From the NCBI RefSeq assembly GCF_025742995.1, contig NZ_JAOVQM010000007.1, positions 17,663 through 81,662 of the forward strand: 64,000 nucleotides of DNA, written 5' to 3'. Positions within the stretch are counted from its first letter, which is position 1, and every line of letters starts with the position of its first letter. The position numbers and the translations under genes were made by a program. This stretch comes from Paracholeplasma manati. Lineage in GTDB: Bacteria > Bacillota_I > Bacilli_A > Acholeplasmatales > UBA5453. The notes beneath the pieces were generated by a model. That model saw nothing but the letters and a program-made list of their open reading frames with translations, searched no databases and had not been told where the DNA came from. Positions 21,988-29,915 of this stretch are shown here, one piece after another.

Positions 21988-24575
21988 TGATGAGAAAATT
22001 ATTCATTCTTTTATCATTTGTGGTTCTATTCGCCATTTCAGGTACTGTGGTTGCGGCAGCACGCCCAGCAAACGTAAATGTTACCATTACATCATCCTTT
22101 GATAATGATAACAAAAATCTTAGTCACTCAATTACTTCATTGCCAGTAGGTAATGTCTTTCAATTGAACGCTAGCAACATCCAAGCTTCTTACACATTCG
22201 CTTTTTGGGTAATCAATGGCGTTGTCAGAGATGATTTGGCTGCTACGGATTCAATTAGACTTCAAACAAGTATGAACATACAAGCAGTTTTCCACAAAGC
22301 TGGAGAATATGCTGTTTTATTTGTGGACTCTAATGGTAAACTAATTTCCACTCAATATGTATTGGAAAACGGATCTGTTACTCCACCAAGTTATGCTGGA
22401 TTTACAAAACCTGGGTTACAAGTTAATTCGAGTGAACCTTGGAAATCATTGGAAGGCGCAACTACTTTTGATAATATCCAATCCTCAAGAGTATACGTTT
22501 TACAATATACCGCAGGAACGCCTGTTTCAGTAACACTTTCAATTACTGGTGGTGTTGCTACACCATCAAATCCAAATAGAAATGATTTAGTTACATTGGT
22601 TGCAAGTGATATTCCAAACTTCAAGTATTGGAAAGATGGCAATGGACAAGTTCTTTCTTATCAATCAACATTTGTATTTACAGCAGTCAAAGATGTCACA
22701 ATTATTGCTGAAACCAGTGATGTTAAAACACCTGAAACATTGGTAACGATGTCATCTGATTTAGCAATTCGTGAAAACTATGAAACTTATGTTGGTCGTT
22801 TTGAATTAGAAGCTGGACATGAGCTTGTTGAATGGGGTTTCTTACTATCTGACGAAACATTAGGTTTATTAAGTTTTGAAACACCTAATGTTATTATTGC
22901 AAAATCAAATACATACAACCTTGAAACAAATGAGTTCGTAATGAGTTTTTCTGAAGTAACCTTCTCAAGTATTAGAGCATACGTTCTAATTAACAATGGG
23001 ACATCTGTTGAAGAAATATTAAGTGCTCCAGCAGCAATCACCTCAGATCTAATTATTTCTGAGTACCTAGAAGGAAGTTCAAGCAATAAGGCAATAGAAA
23101 TATTCAATGGTACTGGTTCATCAATTGATTTAAGCAATTATAGCATCAAACTATACACTAATGGTTCACCAACTGCAGGAACTACACTTGTTTTAAGTGG
23201 GACACTCTTAAACGGTGAAACCTATGTAATTTCTAATTCTGGTTCCAATGCAACAATACTTGCCATTGCAGATATAACTAATGGAGTAGCTAATTTTAAC
23301 GGTGATGATGCAATAGAACTATTAAAAAACGATATCGTAATTGATACTTTTGGTGTTGTTGGAGAGGATCCTGGTACATCTTGGGCTGTTGGATCTGGTG
23401 CAACTGCTGAATATACATTAGTTAGAAAGACAAGTGTTACTAGTCCTAATGTAAGTTGGAATGTTAATGAGTGGGAAGTATACCCTCAAGATTCAACTTC
23501 GTTCTTAGGTAGTCATTCACTTCAAACAGCAACAGATTCACAAAAAGTAGTTATTGACGCAAATGGATTGAATTTAGTTAGTGAAGTTAAACAAAACACA
23601 ACTTTATCGTTGCCTTCTTCTGGCGCAAATGGATCCACAATATCTTGGACCTCAGATACTACTGAAGTTATAACAAATGCAGGTGTGGTAACATTACCTT
23701 CTGGACAACCAGTCGTAGTTATAATGACTGCAACAGTTTCATTGAATGGTACTGAAAAACAAGTTGCATTTGAAGTTACAGTAGGTTTGACTGATTTAGA
23801 AAAAGCTACAGCTGACAGGGATGCAATTTCTCTAACTTTAAATTATACAGAAGCAACTACTATTACCCTTTCTAATAGTGGTCTAAATGGATCAACCATA
23901 TCATGGGCTAGTGATAACGCATTAATTAATGCATCATCGGGTAGTGTGACTATGCCAGGATCAGGACAGGTTGAAGTTACTCTAACTGCAACTATAGCAA
24001 ATGGCACTGCCGAGTTAACAAAGGATTTCATAATAACAGTTGGATCAAGTACTCAAACTGAGGAACTATTATTTTCTTATAATTTCTTAGATGGTGGTTC
24101 TAGTAATAATAGTGCATATGCAAGTACAAATATAAGTACAAATGTTTCATATGCTGGGGATAATCCAGGAGGAACATCAGGAACAACTGCTTGGGTAGCT
24201 AATTATGCAAACTTAAGTTTATCAACAGGTACTAGATTAGGTGGTAAATTGGTATCAGTCGTATCAAATGACAATACTAATTCAGCTAATTTGAAAACTG
24301 CTTTTACATATTCAAATATATTAACTAAAGTAGAATTGTTAGGTTTAACCACATTTGGTACTGCAGGAAATGTAGGAAATATTTATTTACAAGTTTCTAC
24401 AGATGGAGTATCTTGGACAACGGTGAGTACTCAAACATTTGCATCAACTATAACTTTTGGAAGTTTAAATGTATCTTCTGGTAATTATATTAGAGTCTTA
24501 GTACAAATTACTGCATCAACCACAATCTCAGGTATTCAATTTACAGGATTAAAGGTATACGGATACCCGATTTAA
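21987..24575 (+). CDS. Secreted lamin-tail/Ig-like protein, 5' part of a frameshifted nuclease gene
   Basis: An 862-residue exported protein. A signal peptide lies at about 1-25, beta-rich repeats follow, and a lamin-tail domain at about 345-500 (LIISEYLEGSSSNKAIEIFNG, then FNGDDAIELL). Two Ig-like repeats of the SLPSSGANGSTISWTSD type follow, and a jelly-roll-like domain ends the frame at LKVYGYPI. Directly after the stop the next frame continues with DTTAPVITI, a further Ig-like domain and an endonuclease I domain. This domain order is typical of extracellular nucleases, so a -1 frameshift has probably split one gene of about 1170 codons. Its ATG overlaps the stop of the peptide gene. Base use is more AT-rich than in neighbours. 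Confidence 0.75.
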   Translation: MMRKLFILLSFVVLFAISGTVVAAARPANVNVTITSSFDNDNKNLSHSITSLPVGNVFQLNASNIQASYTFAFWVINGVVRDDLAATDSIRLQTSMNIQAVFHKAGEYAVLFVDSNGKLISTQYVLENGSVTPPSYAGFTKPGLQVNSSEPWKSLEGATTFDNIQSSRVYVLQYTAGTPVSVTLSITGGVATPSNPNRNDLVTLVASDIPNFKYWKDGNGQVLSYQSTFVFTAVKDVTIIAETSDVKTPETLVTMSSDLAIRENYETYVGRFELEAGHELVEWGFLLSDETLGLLSFETPNVIIAKSNTYNLETNEFVMSFSEVTFSSIRAYVLINNGTSVEEILSAPAAITSDLIISEYLEGSSSNKAIEIFNGTGSSIDLSNYSIKLYTNGSPTAGTTLVLSGTLLNGETYVISNSGSNATILAIADITNGVANFNGDDAIELLKNDIVIDTFGVVGEDPGTSWAVGSGATAEYTLVRKTSVTSPNVSWNVNEWEVYPQDSTSFLGSHSLQTATDSQKVVIDANGLNLVSEVKQNTTLSLPSSGANGSTISWTSDTTEVITNAGVVTLPSGQPVVVIMTATVSLNGTEKQVAFEVTVGLTDLEKATADRDAISLTLNYTEATTITLSNSGLNGSTISWASDNALINASSGSVTMPGSGQVEVTLTATIANGTAELTKDFIITVGSSTQTEELLFSYNFLDGGSSNNSAYASTNISTNVSYAGDNPGGTSGTTAWVANYANLSLSTGTRLGGKLVSVVSNDNTNSANLKTAFTYSNILTKVELLGLTTFGTAGNVGNIYLQVSTDGVSWTTVSTQTFASTITFGSLNVSSGNYIRVLVQITASTTISGIQFTGLKVYGYPI

Positions 24576-24694
24576 CCCCTACAGACACTACAGCTCCTGT
24601 TATAACCATCTCTAATGATGCTGTTTATAACTATACTGTAGGGGATACCTGGAGTACTTCAACTGCACTGTCATGGTGTAGTGCAAACGACAAT

Positions 24695-25498
24695 GTGGAT
24701 GGTGCAGTCTTCTGTGAACTCAATGATACACAAGTCGACACCTCACAAGCGGGAACATATACAATTACATACACAGCAGAAGATAGTAGTAACAACTTAG
24801 CTACACTCCAGAAAACCATTACTGTTTCAGCAGAATCTAGCAGCGGTTTAACCTTAACTGGATATTATTCATCTGCTAACGGATTAACAGACAGTGCTTT
24901 GATTCAACAATTAAGAAGTATATTGAATAGCACCTATGCCGGTAAAAACTATGATTATGCCGGTAGTGGTGAAGCTTTATGGGATACCGATGAAGACCCA
25001 AATAACCCAAATAATCTCATTGAGTTCTATACAGGACAATCAAGAGCTGGGGCTTGGGATGCAGGTGTTACCTATAATCGTGAACACATATTTCCCCAAT
25101 CCTTATTGGGTGTCAGTGCAAGTGGCGTGAATGCTGCTTCAGATTTACACAATCTTAAGCCCGCAGACGCTTCCATTAACTCTTCAAGAGGAAATAAGTT
25201 TTATGATTTGGTAACAAACTCAAATTCTTATTATCCCGAAAGAACCGAAATCCATGGCGATATCGCGAGAATGTTATTCTATATGGTGATTATGTATGAC
25301 GAATACACATTGGTTAGTACAGTTCCAGTAGTCTATCAAATGGCGAATTTAACGACACTTTTGCAGTGGCACTTAGCTGACCCAGTGGATGCGTTTGAAA
25401 TGAGAAGAAATGACCGTATTCAATACCATCAAGGAAACCGTAACCCATTCATCGATTACCCAGAGCTGATCAATTATATGAATATTGGTTCAGCTTAA
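24695..25498 (+). CDS. Endonuclease I family domain, 3' part of the split secreted nuclease
   Basis: The reading frame is open from before 24575, so this is a fragment rather than an independent gene; the GTG at 24695 has no ribosome site. The first 50 residues belong to an Ig-like domain (DTSQAGTYTITYTAED). The remaining 210 residues form an endonuclease I / EndA-like His-Me nuclease: TYNREHIFPQSLLG with the catalytic His, DLHNLKPAD, the Asn metal ligand in NSSRGNKFYD, and NRNPFIDYPE. Without the signal peptide of the upstream part it could not be exported. A sequencing error at a homopolymer run would equally explain the break. Substrate is extracellular DNA or RNA. Confidence 0.78.
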   Translation: MDGAVFCELNDTQVDTSQAGTYTITYTAEDSSNNLATLQKTITVSAESSSGLTLTGYYSSANGLTDSALIQQLRSILNSTYAGKNYDYAGSGEALWDTDEDPNNPNNLIEFYTGQSRAGAWDAGVTYNREHIFPQSLLGVSASGVNAASDLHNLKPADASINSSRGNKFYDLVTNSNSYYPERTEIHGDIARMLFYMVIMYDEYTLVSTVPVVYQMANLTTLLQWHLADPVDAFEMRRNDRIQYHQGNRNPFIDYPELINYMNIGSA

Positions 25499-25523
25499 TT
25501 CACCAATCATTAAATAAAATTTA

Positions 25524-25556
25524 AGAGGCACATTCCAAATCGGATTGTGCCTTCTT
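25524..25556 (+). terminator. Probable terminator after the nuclease gene
   Basis: AGGCACA (25526-25532) pairs with TGTGCCT (25546-25552), followed by TCTTATTT, a weak T run. Confidence 0.6.
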
Positions 25557-25569
25557 ATTTAGTTATGAT

Positions 25570-26628
25570 ATGATTGTTATCAAAGGAGTGATTTATATTA
25601 GAAAACTCTTATTAATCATCCCCCTATTATTAATTATATTGGTGGGATGTACAACTTCATCCGATTTAGAACCGCCATCTGACTTTAGATTTGATGATGG
25701 ATTTTTATATTGGACTGAGGTTAAAGGTGCTGAACATTACGTCATTGAAATCAATGGCTCCAATAAGTTAGCCTATAATAATAAACTAGATTTGAAGGAT
25801 TACAATACCGGCAATTACACTGCCCGTATCGCAACCTTCTCTAAAGGGAAACTTTCCCCATTTACCAACCTCATTCAATTTAAACTCATTCAAGATGAAG
25901 AACTATCCAATTTAACCATCACAGATACCGAGATTTCATGGGATGCAATGGAAGGTTTAACCTATCAAATATCGATAAAAAATGTCGAGACGAACGAAAC
26001 ATCAGTTCAAAATCTCTTACAAAACATGTATAACTATGAAAGCTTAGAAGATGGTCTATACGACATTGAAATCAAAGTATTGTTAGATGAAATTGTCGTC
26101 ACTTCCAAATCTATACGCTTTGAAATTGGTACCTTTGACTATGTAAGTGAAGCTGGTATGGTCTTAGACATTGAAACACCAGATACCTTATTCGCGGGCG
26201 AAATTCCATTGGTTTTAGATGAAGACTACACAGTGGATGAATTTGGACTCATCATCGATTCTGAAAAGATCGATGCGTTGACGAATCACTTTGTTTTAAC
26301 AACTACGAAAGACGATATTACTGTATATCGATTTGTGAAATTGGTTGTTATCGCTATTCCTGAAATAATCTCCTCTGGTTCTGTGAATTATGAGGGTGTG
26401 GACTTGGTATTTACCTTTAATTTAAAAGGGGGTTCTTTCCAAGGTTTAGGCGGTAATGATATTTCATTTGATGACTATACGTTCTCAAATGATACCTTAA
26501 CCATTCACGCTTCATACATTGATGAAATCATCGAAGCGGATGCGAATAGAACCATGCTCATCCTAACGTATGTCCTACAAAATGACCCACATGTGGTCAT
26601 TGGATATTTATTTATCACACTACCTTAA
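25570..26628 (+). CDS. Lipoprotein with fibronectin III-like repeats
   Basis: A lipoprotein of about 340-352 residues with lipobox ILVGC. After the lipobox comes PPSDFRFDDGFLYWTEVKGA, the pattern of a fibronectin type III-like domain, and a second similar unit near residue 115 (ISWDAMEGLTYQISI). The rest is beta-rich and unrecognised. The start is uncertain. ATG at 25570 and GTG at 25588 are in frame but lack a ribosome site. The good site AAAGGAG (25582-25588) points to 25597, where the codon is ATT, followed by RKLLLII as in a normal lipoprotein start. I give the longest frame. It has its own terminators on both sides. Confidence 0.7.
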   Translation: MIVIKGVIYIRKLLLIIPLLLIILVGCTTSSDLEPPSDFRFDDGFLYWTEVKGAEHYVIEINGSNKLAYNNKLDLKDYNTGNYTARIATFSKGKLSPFTNLIQFKLIQDEELSNLTITDTEISWDAMEGLTYQISIKNVETNETSVQNLLQNMYNYESLEDGLYDIEIKVLLDEIVVTSKSIRFEIGTFDYVSEAGMVLDIETPDTLFAGEIPLVLDEDYTVDEFGLIIDSEKIDALTNHFVLTTTKDDITVYRFVKLVVIAIPEIISSGSVNYEGVDLVFTFNLKGGSFQGLGGNDISFDDYTFSNDTLTIHASYIDEIIEADANRTMLILTYVLQNDPHVVIGYLFITLP

Positions 26629-26655
26629 TCAGTCCTTTTTCGGGCTGATTTTTCT
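26626..26655 (+). terminator. Intrinsic terminator
   Basis: AATCAGTCC and GGGCTGATT arms (26627-26650) around TTTTTC, followed by TTTCTTTT. Confidence 0.8.
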
Positions 26656-26743
26656 TTTATATACCATTTATGACAAAAAAGTAATCAATTTAGTCTATTA
26701 TTTCTTCATAATAGGTATAATATAGTTATAAGGTGGCGCTCTC

Positions 26744-28384
26744 ATGGAAAAAGAAAAAGAGATGAAAACTAAATTAACACCCTATGAACAAGCCTTCAAA
26801 GCGAATCCATTACGAAACGCTTTAGAAGTCAGTGGCTTTTACATCATCTTGGGTGTCTTGTGGATTTTCTTTTCAGATATGGCCCTTAAATTTCTCGTTC
26901 AAGACCCTGCAAGGGTAGAAGAACTACAATTGGCTAAAGGGTTATTTTACGTTGCCTTCACCGGGTATGTCTTTTATATCATCATCAAAAAACGCATGGA
27001 CACCTACTACAACATCATGAATCATCTGAATGAAGCGTTGGTAGAACTCAAGAAAACCAACCAAAACATGCAAGAATTGGAACATGAGTTGGAACAAATC
27101 GCTTATTATGATTCTTTAACGGGTTTATATACGAGAAACATGGTTATTAAAAAGATCGATGAACACATCGAACAACACCCCAATGAGTTATTAGGGTTGG
27201 TGTATGTCGATATCGATGATTTCTCCAATATCAATGAAATTAAAGGCCATACCATTGGGGATGAACTCATCTTGCTCATCTCAAAAGAACTCAAAGTCAG
27301 TGCCAATTTACCACACGTTGTGGGACGAATTGGTGGCGATGGGTTTATCGTACTATTGAAAAAGTTCGCGAATAAAGAAAAGATGTTGGAGATTGTCAGA
27401 AACAATTTCAACCGCTTAAAACGTTCGTTTATTCTCGATCATGAAGAATTCTTTATCACCGTATCGGTGGGGGTATGTACTTACCCTGAAGATGGTAATA
27501 CCACCCAAATGTTGTTATCGAATGTGGATTTGGCTTTAGGTAAAGCGAAAGCCATGGGGAAAAACCAATTGGTGATTTATGATGAACGTTATCACCATGA
27601 CATGAAGAAACAAATTGAAATTTCCAATATGTTATACCACGCTGTAAGAAACAAGGAATTCAAAGTGTTTTATCAACCAATCGTTCAATCGAGTACGGGT
27701 ATCGCTTCGAAAGTAGAAGCCCTGATTCGTTGGCATCACCCAGTTAAAGGAAACATCCCACCGCTCGATTTTATTGAGATTTCTGAAAAAACAGGCCACA
27801 TCAAAGAAATCACCTATTTCGTCATTAAGGAATCGATTCAACAGTTGAAGATTTGGGAAGAACAAGGCATCGATATGATGGTTTCAATCAATCTTTCTGC
27901 GAGGGTTTTAAATGACCCAAATTTCTTGAATGATATTAAAGTGTTACTAGATAAGTTTGATGGTGACCCAAAACGATTGATTCTCGAAATCACGGAGTCT
28001 GCCGTATTGACACACATTGATGAATCGATTACCACACTGTTGGCTTTAAAAGCGATGGGCTTCGCCATCGCCTTAGATGATTTCGGCACAGGGTATTCAT
28101 CGTTAACCTACTTACAACGTCTACCGATTGATATCATTAAGATTGATCGCAGCTTCATTCGCAATATTCAATCCAAAGACCACCGTGTACCATTATTGAA
28201 GTTCATGATTGATGTCGCACACGAACTTAAACTCAAGGTCGTTTGTGAAGGCATTGAAGAAGATTATGAACGCCACGCGACGATTTCACATGGATCCGAT
28301 TACTTACAAGGCTATTTTTATGCAAGACCCAATACAGCCGATTTACTCGATACAACCTTACTCAAGAAAAAAGCACACCACTAG
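26744..28384 (+). CDS. Membrane GGDEF/EAL protein, likely cyclic-di-GMP phosphodiesterase
   Basis: A 546-residue protein. Two membrane segments lie at about 30-50 and 67-85, then a coiled coil and a GGDEF domain (about 120-280) whose active site reads RIGGDGF, i.e. Glu replaced by Gly, so cyclase activity is unlikely. The EAL domain (about 290-540) keeps the catalytic set: EALIRW, the Asn in SINLSARVL, EITES, LDDFGTGYSS, IKIDRSF, CEGIE and LQGYFYARP. It is therefore probably an active phosphodiesterase with a degenerate, perhaps GTP-sensing, GGDEF part. TATAAT at 26716-26721 is the likely -10 and AAGGTGG the ribosome site. Confidence 0.92.
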   Translation: MEKEKEMKTKLTPYEQAFKANPLRNALEVSGFYIILGVLWIFFSDMALKFLVQDPARVEELQLAKGLFYVAFTGYVFYIIIKKRMDTYYNIMNHLNEALVELKKTNQNMQELEHELEQIAYYDSLTGLYTRNMVIKKIDEHIEQHPNELLGLVYVDIDDFSNINEIKGHTIGDELILLISKELKVSANLPHVVGRIGGDGFIVLLKKFANKEKMLEIVRNNFNRLKRSFILDHEEFFITVSVGVCTYPEDGNTTQMLLSNVDLALGKAKAMGKNQLVIYDERYHHDMKKQIEISNMLYHAVRNKEFKVFYQPIVQSSTGIASKVEALIRWHHPVKGNIPPLDFIEISEKTGHIKEITYFVIKESIQQLKIWEEQGIDMMVSINLSARVLNDPNFLNDIKVLLDKFDGDPKRLILEITESAVLTHIDESITTLLALKAMGFAIALDDFGTGYSSLTYLQRLPIDIIKIDRSFIRNIQSKDHRVPLLKFMIDVAHELKLKVVCEGIEEDYERHATISHGSDYLQGYFYARPNTADLLDTTLLKKKAHH

Positions 28385-28396
28385 GATGTGCTTTTA
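28369..28396. terminator. Bidirectional terminator
   Basis: AAAGCACA (28370-28377) and TGTGCTTT (28387-28394), with A run before and T after; it contains the stop of the GGDEF/EAL gene. Confidence 0.75.
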
Positions 28397-28981
28397 TTAT
28401 GGGGTAATGATGAAATTTTGGTTTGGAACACTTAAATTGGTTTGAAATAGCATATAGCCAAATTTGATTTGTACACGGTTATAATCGGTAAACTCAGAAA
28501 CAGGCGTAGCGATGACTAAACGAGCACGGAAGATACCATAAGCGTATTCTGTTTCCCATAAGTGGTCTTTGTTGCTAGAGACTTCTAAGGTGCTATCTTC
28601 ATTGCTTAAAATGATGGATTGGATTTTCAGTTTGGTTTGCATCATATTGATGCCTTCGACTTGAACATCAATATAGGTTTGTCCCTCAACGTCATATATT
28701 TCAACTGAAGATAAATAGGCATCTTCGGGTACAGCCCGTAGAGATCCATAGATACTGTTGATCATAACAAATCCGAAAGTAATCAGAATGATGATTGCTG
28801 TGAATATCCAAAACCGACGAACACGTCGTTTATGTAACACCTCATGGCGGTATTTGATTTCTTCATGGATGGCTTCTTTGGGGGTCAATTTGGGTTGGAT
28901 ATCGGACCCACATGACCAACAAACCGCTGCGTCTGCTCGGTTAAGTTTGCCACATTTTTTACATTCAATGGGTTTACTCAT
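28397..28981 (-). CDS. Zinc-ribbon single-pass membrane protein
   Basis: A 194-residue protein. Residues 7-27 form a zinc ribbon (CKKCG, then CWSCG), followed by a basic linker, one membrane segment (about 62-82) and an outside domain of about 110 residues. Its end (LFQTNLSVPNQN) matches the end of the larger zinc-ribbon protein at 2055-3452, so both share a C-terminal outside domain. The ATG at 28981 has GGGGTGAG upstream on the minus strand. A palindrome CATAAGAACTTATG at 29008-29021 lies in the promoter region. Function unknown. Confidence 0.68.
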   Translation of the reverse strand: MSKPIECKKCGKLNRADAAVCWSCGSDIQPKLTPKEAIHEEIKYRHEVLHKRRVRRFWIFTAIIILITFGFVMINSIYGSLRAVPEDAYLSSVEIYDVEGQTYIDVQVEGINMMQTKLKIQSIILSNEDSTLEVSSNKDHLWETEYAYGIFRARLVIATPVSEFTDYNRVQIKFGYMLFQTNLSVPNQNFIITP

Positions 28982-29030
28982 GCTTTACTCACCCCAACTT
29001 ATTTTACCATAAGAACTTATGATATAAACC

Positions 29031-29058
29031 AAAAAAATCCATCATCGGATGGATTTTT
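29031..29058. terminator. Bidirectional terminator
   Basis: AAAAAATCCATC and GATGGATTTTTT arms around ATCG. It ends the MerR-type gene, whose stop lies inside it, and blocks read-through into the next minus-strand gene. Confidence 0.85.
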
Positions 29059-29797
29059 TCACAGAATCAAACAACAGTTGTGCAAAACCAGGCTTAACGT
29101 CGTCATAGTGCTTTTTAAAGCGTTCGTCGTCTAAATACATTTGACAAATATTGAGGTGGGCTTCTTCATGGTAATAGCCCCAGGCCATGGTCAACCATTC
29201 CTTATGGTAGTTATATGCTTCCTTCATGTATAATGATTGAACATCACCGGTGGTCGTTGATGCCTTCTCTAAAGCTTCAAATAGTTTCCTTTCAAGTCCA
29301 CCAAAACGTTCGAAGTCCGCTTCGCTCATGTGGCTAAAAGCTTTACGACTCTTTTGATAGGCTTCCTCACCATACTTTTCAATGACTTCTTTTTTATATA
29401 ACTTGTCATTGTTGTCAATGAGGTTTTGTTTAAATCCTTTGAATTTGTCTGAATCTTTCATCGGTTCATCCCTCCTTTTCGCGTCGATGGTTAAAGATAA
29501 ATTGGAGATGATCAAATCGAGTTGGGCTCTTTTTTCATACAGTGCCCCCAAATGGGTTTCATATAACGATAACAAATCCACCTTTGGGTCGTCTAGAATG
29601 CCCTTGATGGTTTGTAAATCGATATCGAACGCTGTTAAGAATAAAATGGTCTGAATACGATCTAAATCAGCAGAGTCATAGAAGCGATAATTCGCCTCAT
29701 TTCGTTTCGCGAAAACGAGTCCTTTTTCTTCATAGAACCGTAACGCCCGTTTCGAGAGTCCAGTCAGTTTTGAAACATCATCGATTGTATATCTCAT
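29042..29797 (-). CDS. MerR family regulator with TipAS-type effector domain
   Basis: A 251-residue regulator. The winged helix domain (1-70) is of MerR type (YTIDDVSKLTGLSKRALRFYEEKGL, split here as DVSKLTGLSKRALRFYEE), followed by a dimerising coiled coil (about 75-115). The C-terminal 135 residues match the TipA-S domain (YGEEAYQKSRKAF, then YHKEWL and the helices after it), which binds thiopeptides and other small multi-ring compounds in TipA and relatives such as Mta and SkgA. It is preceded by a promoter with the 19-base spacer and central palindrome expected for a MerR target, so it is likely autoregulated. The divergent gene is an aminopeptidase. Confidence 0.88.
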   Translation of the reverse strand: MRYTIDDVSKLTGLSKRALRFYEEKGLVFAKRNEANYRFYDSADLDRIQTILFLTAFDIDLQTIKGILDDPKVDLLSLYETHLGALYEKRAQLDLIISNLSLTIDAKRRDEPMKDSDKFKGFKQNLIDNNDKLYKKEVIEKYGEEAYQKSRKAFSHMSEADFERFGGLERKLFEALEKASTTTGDVQSLYMKEAYNYHKEWLTMAWGYYHEEAHLNICQMYLDDERFKKHYDDVKPGFAQLLFDSVKKSIR

Positions 29798-29815
29798 CTT
29801 TTCACCTCTAATAAG

Positions 29816-29846
29816 AGTATAAACCTTAACGTAACGTTAATGTCAA
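29816..29846 (-). promoter_or_regulatory. MerR-type promoter and operator of the TipA-like gene
   Basis: On the minus strand TTGACA (29846-29841), 19 bases, TATACT (29821-29816). The spacer holds the perfect palindrome TTAACGTAACGTTAA (29826-29840). Over-long 19-base spacers with a dyad in between are the hallmark of promoters activated by MerR proteins. Confidence 0.85.
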
Positions 29847-29915
29847 ATATATTTTAACATATTATTTCATTTTGTGTAAACTGTGTTATAATTAGCAACA
29901 AGGAGAGATTAAAAT

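Noticed and set aside
24560..24585. Programmed -1 frameshift in the nuclease gene
   Set aside because: No X-XXY-YYZ slippery heptamer is in phase at the junction, so a mutation or sequencing error is the simpler explanation.
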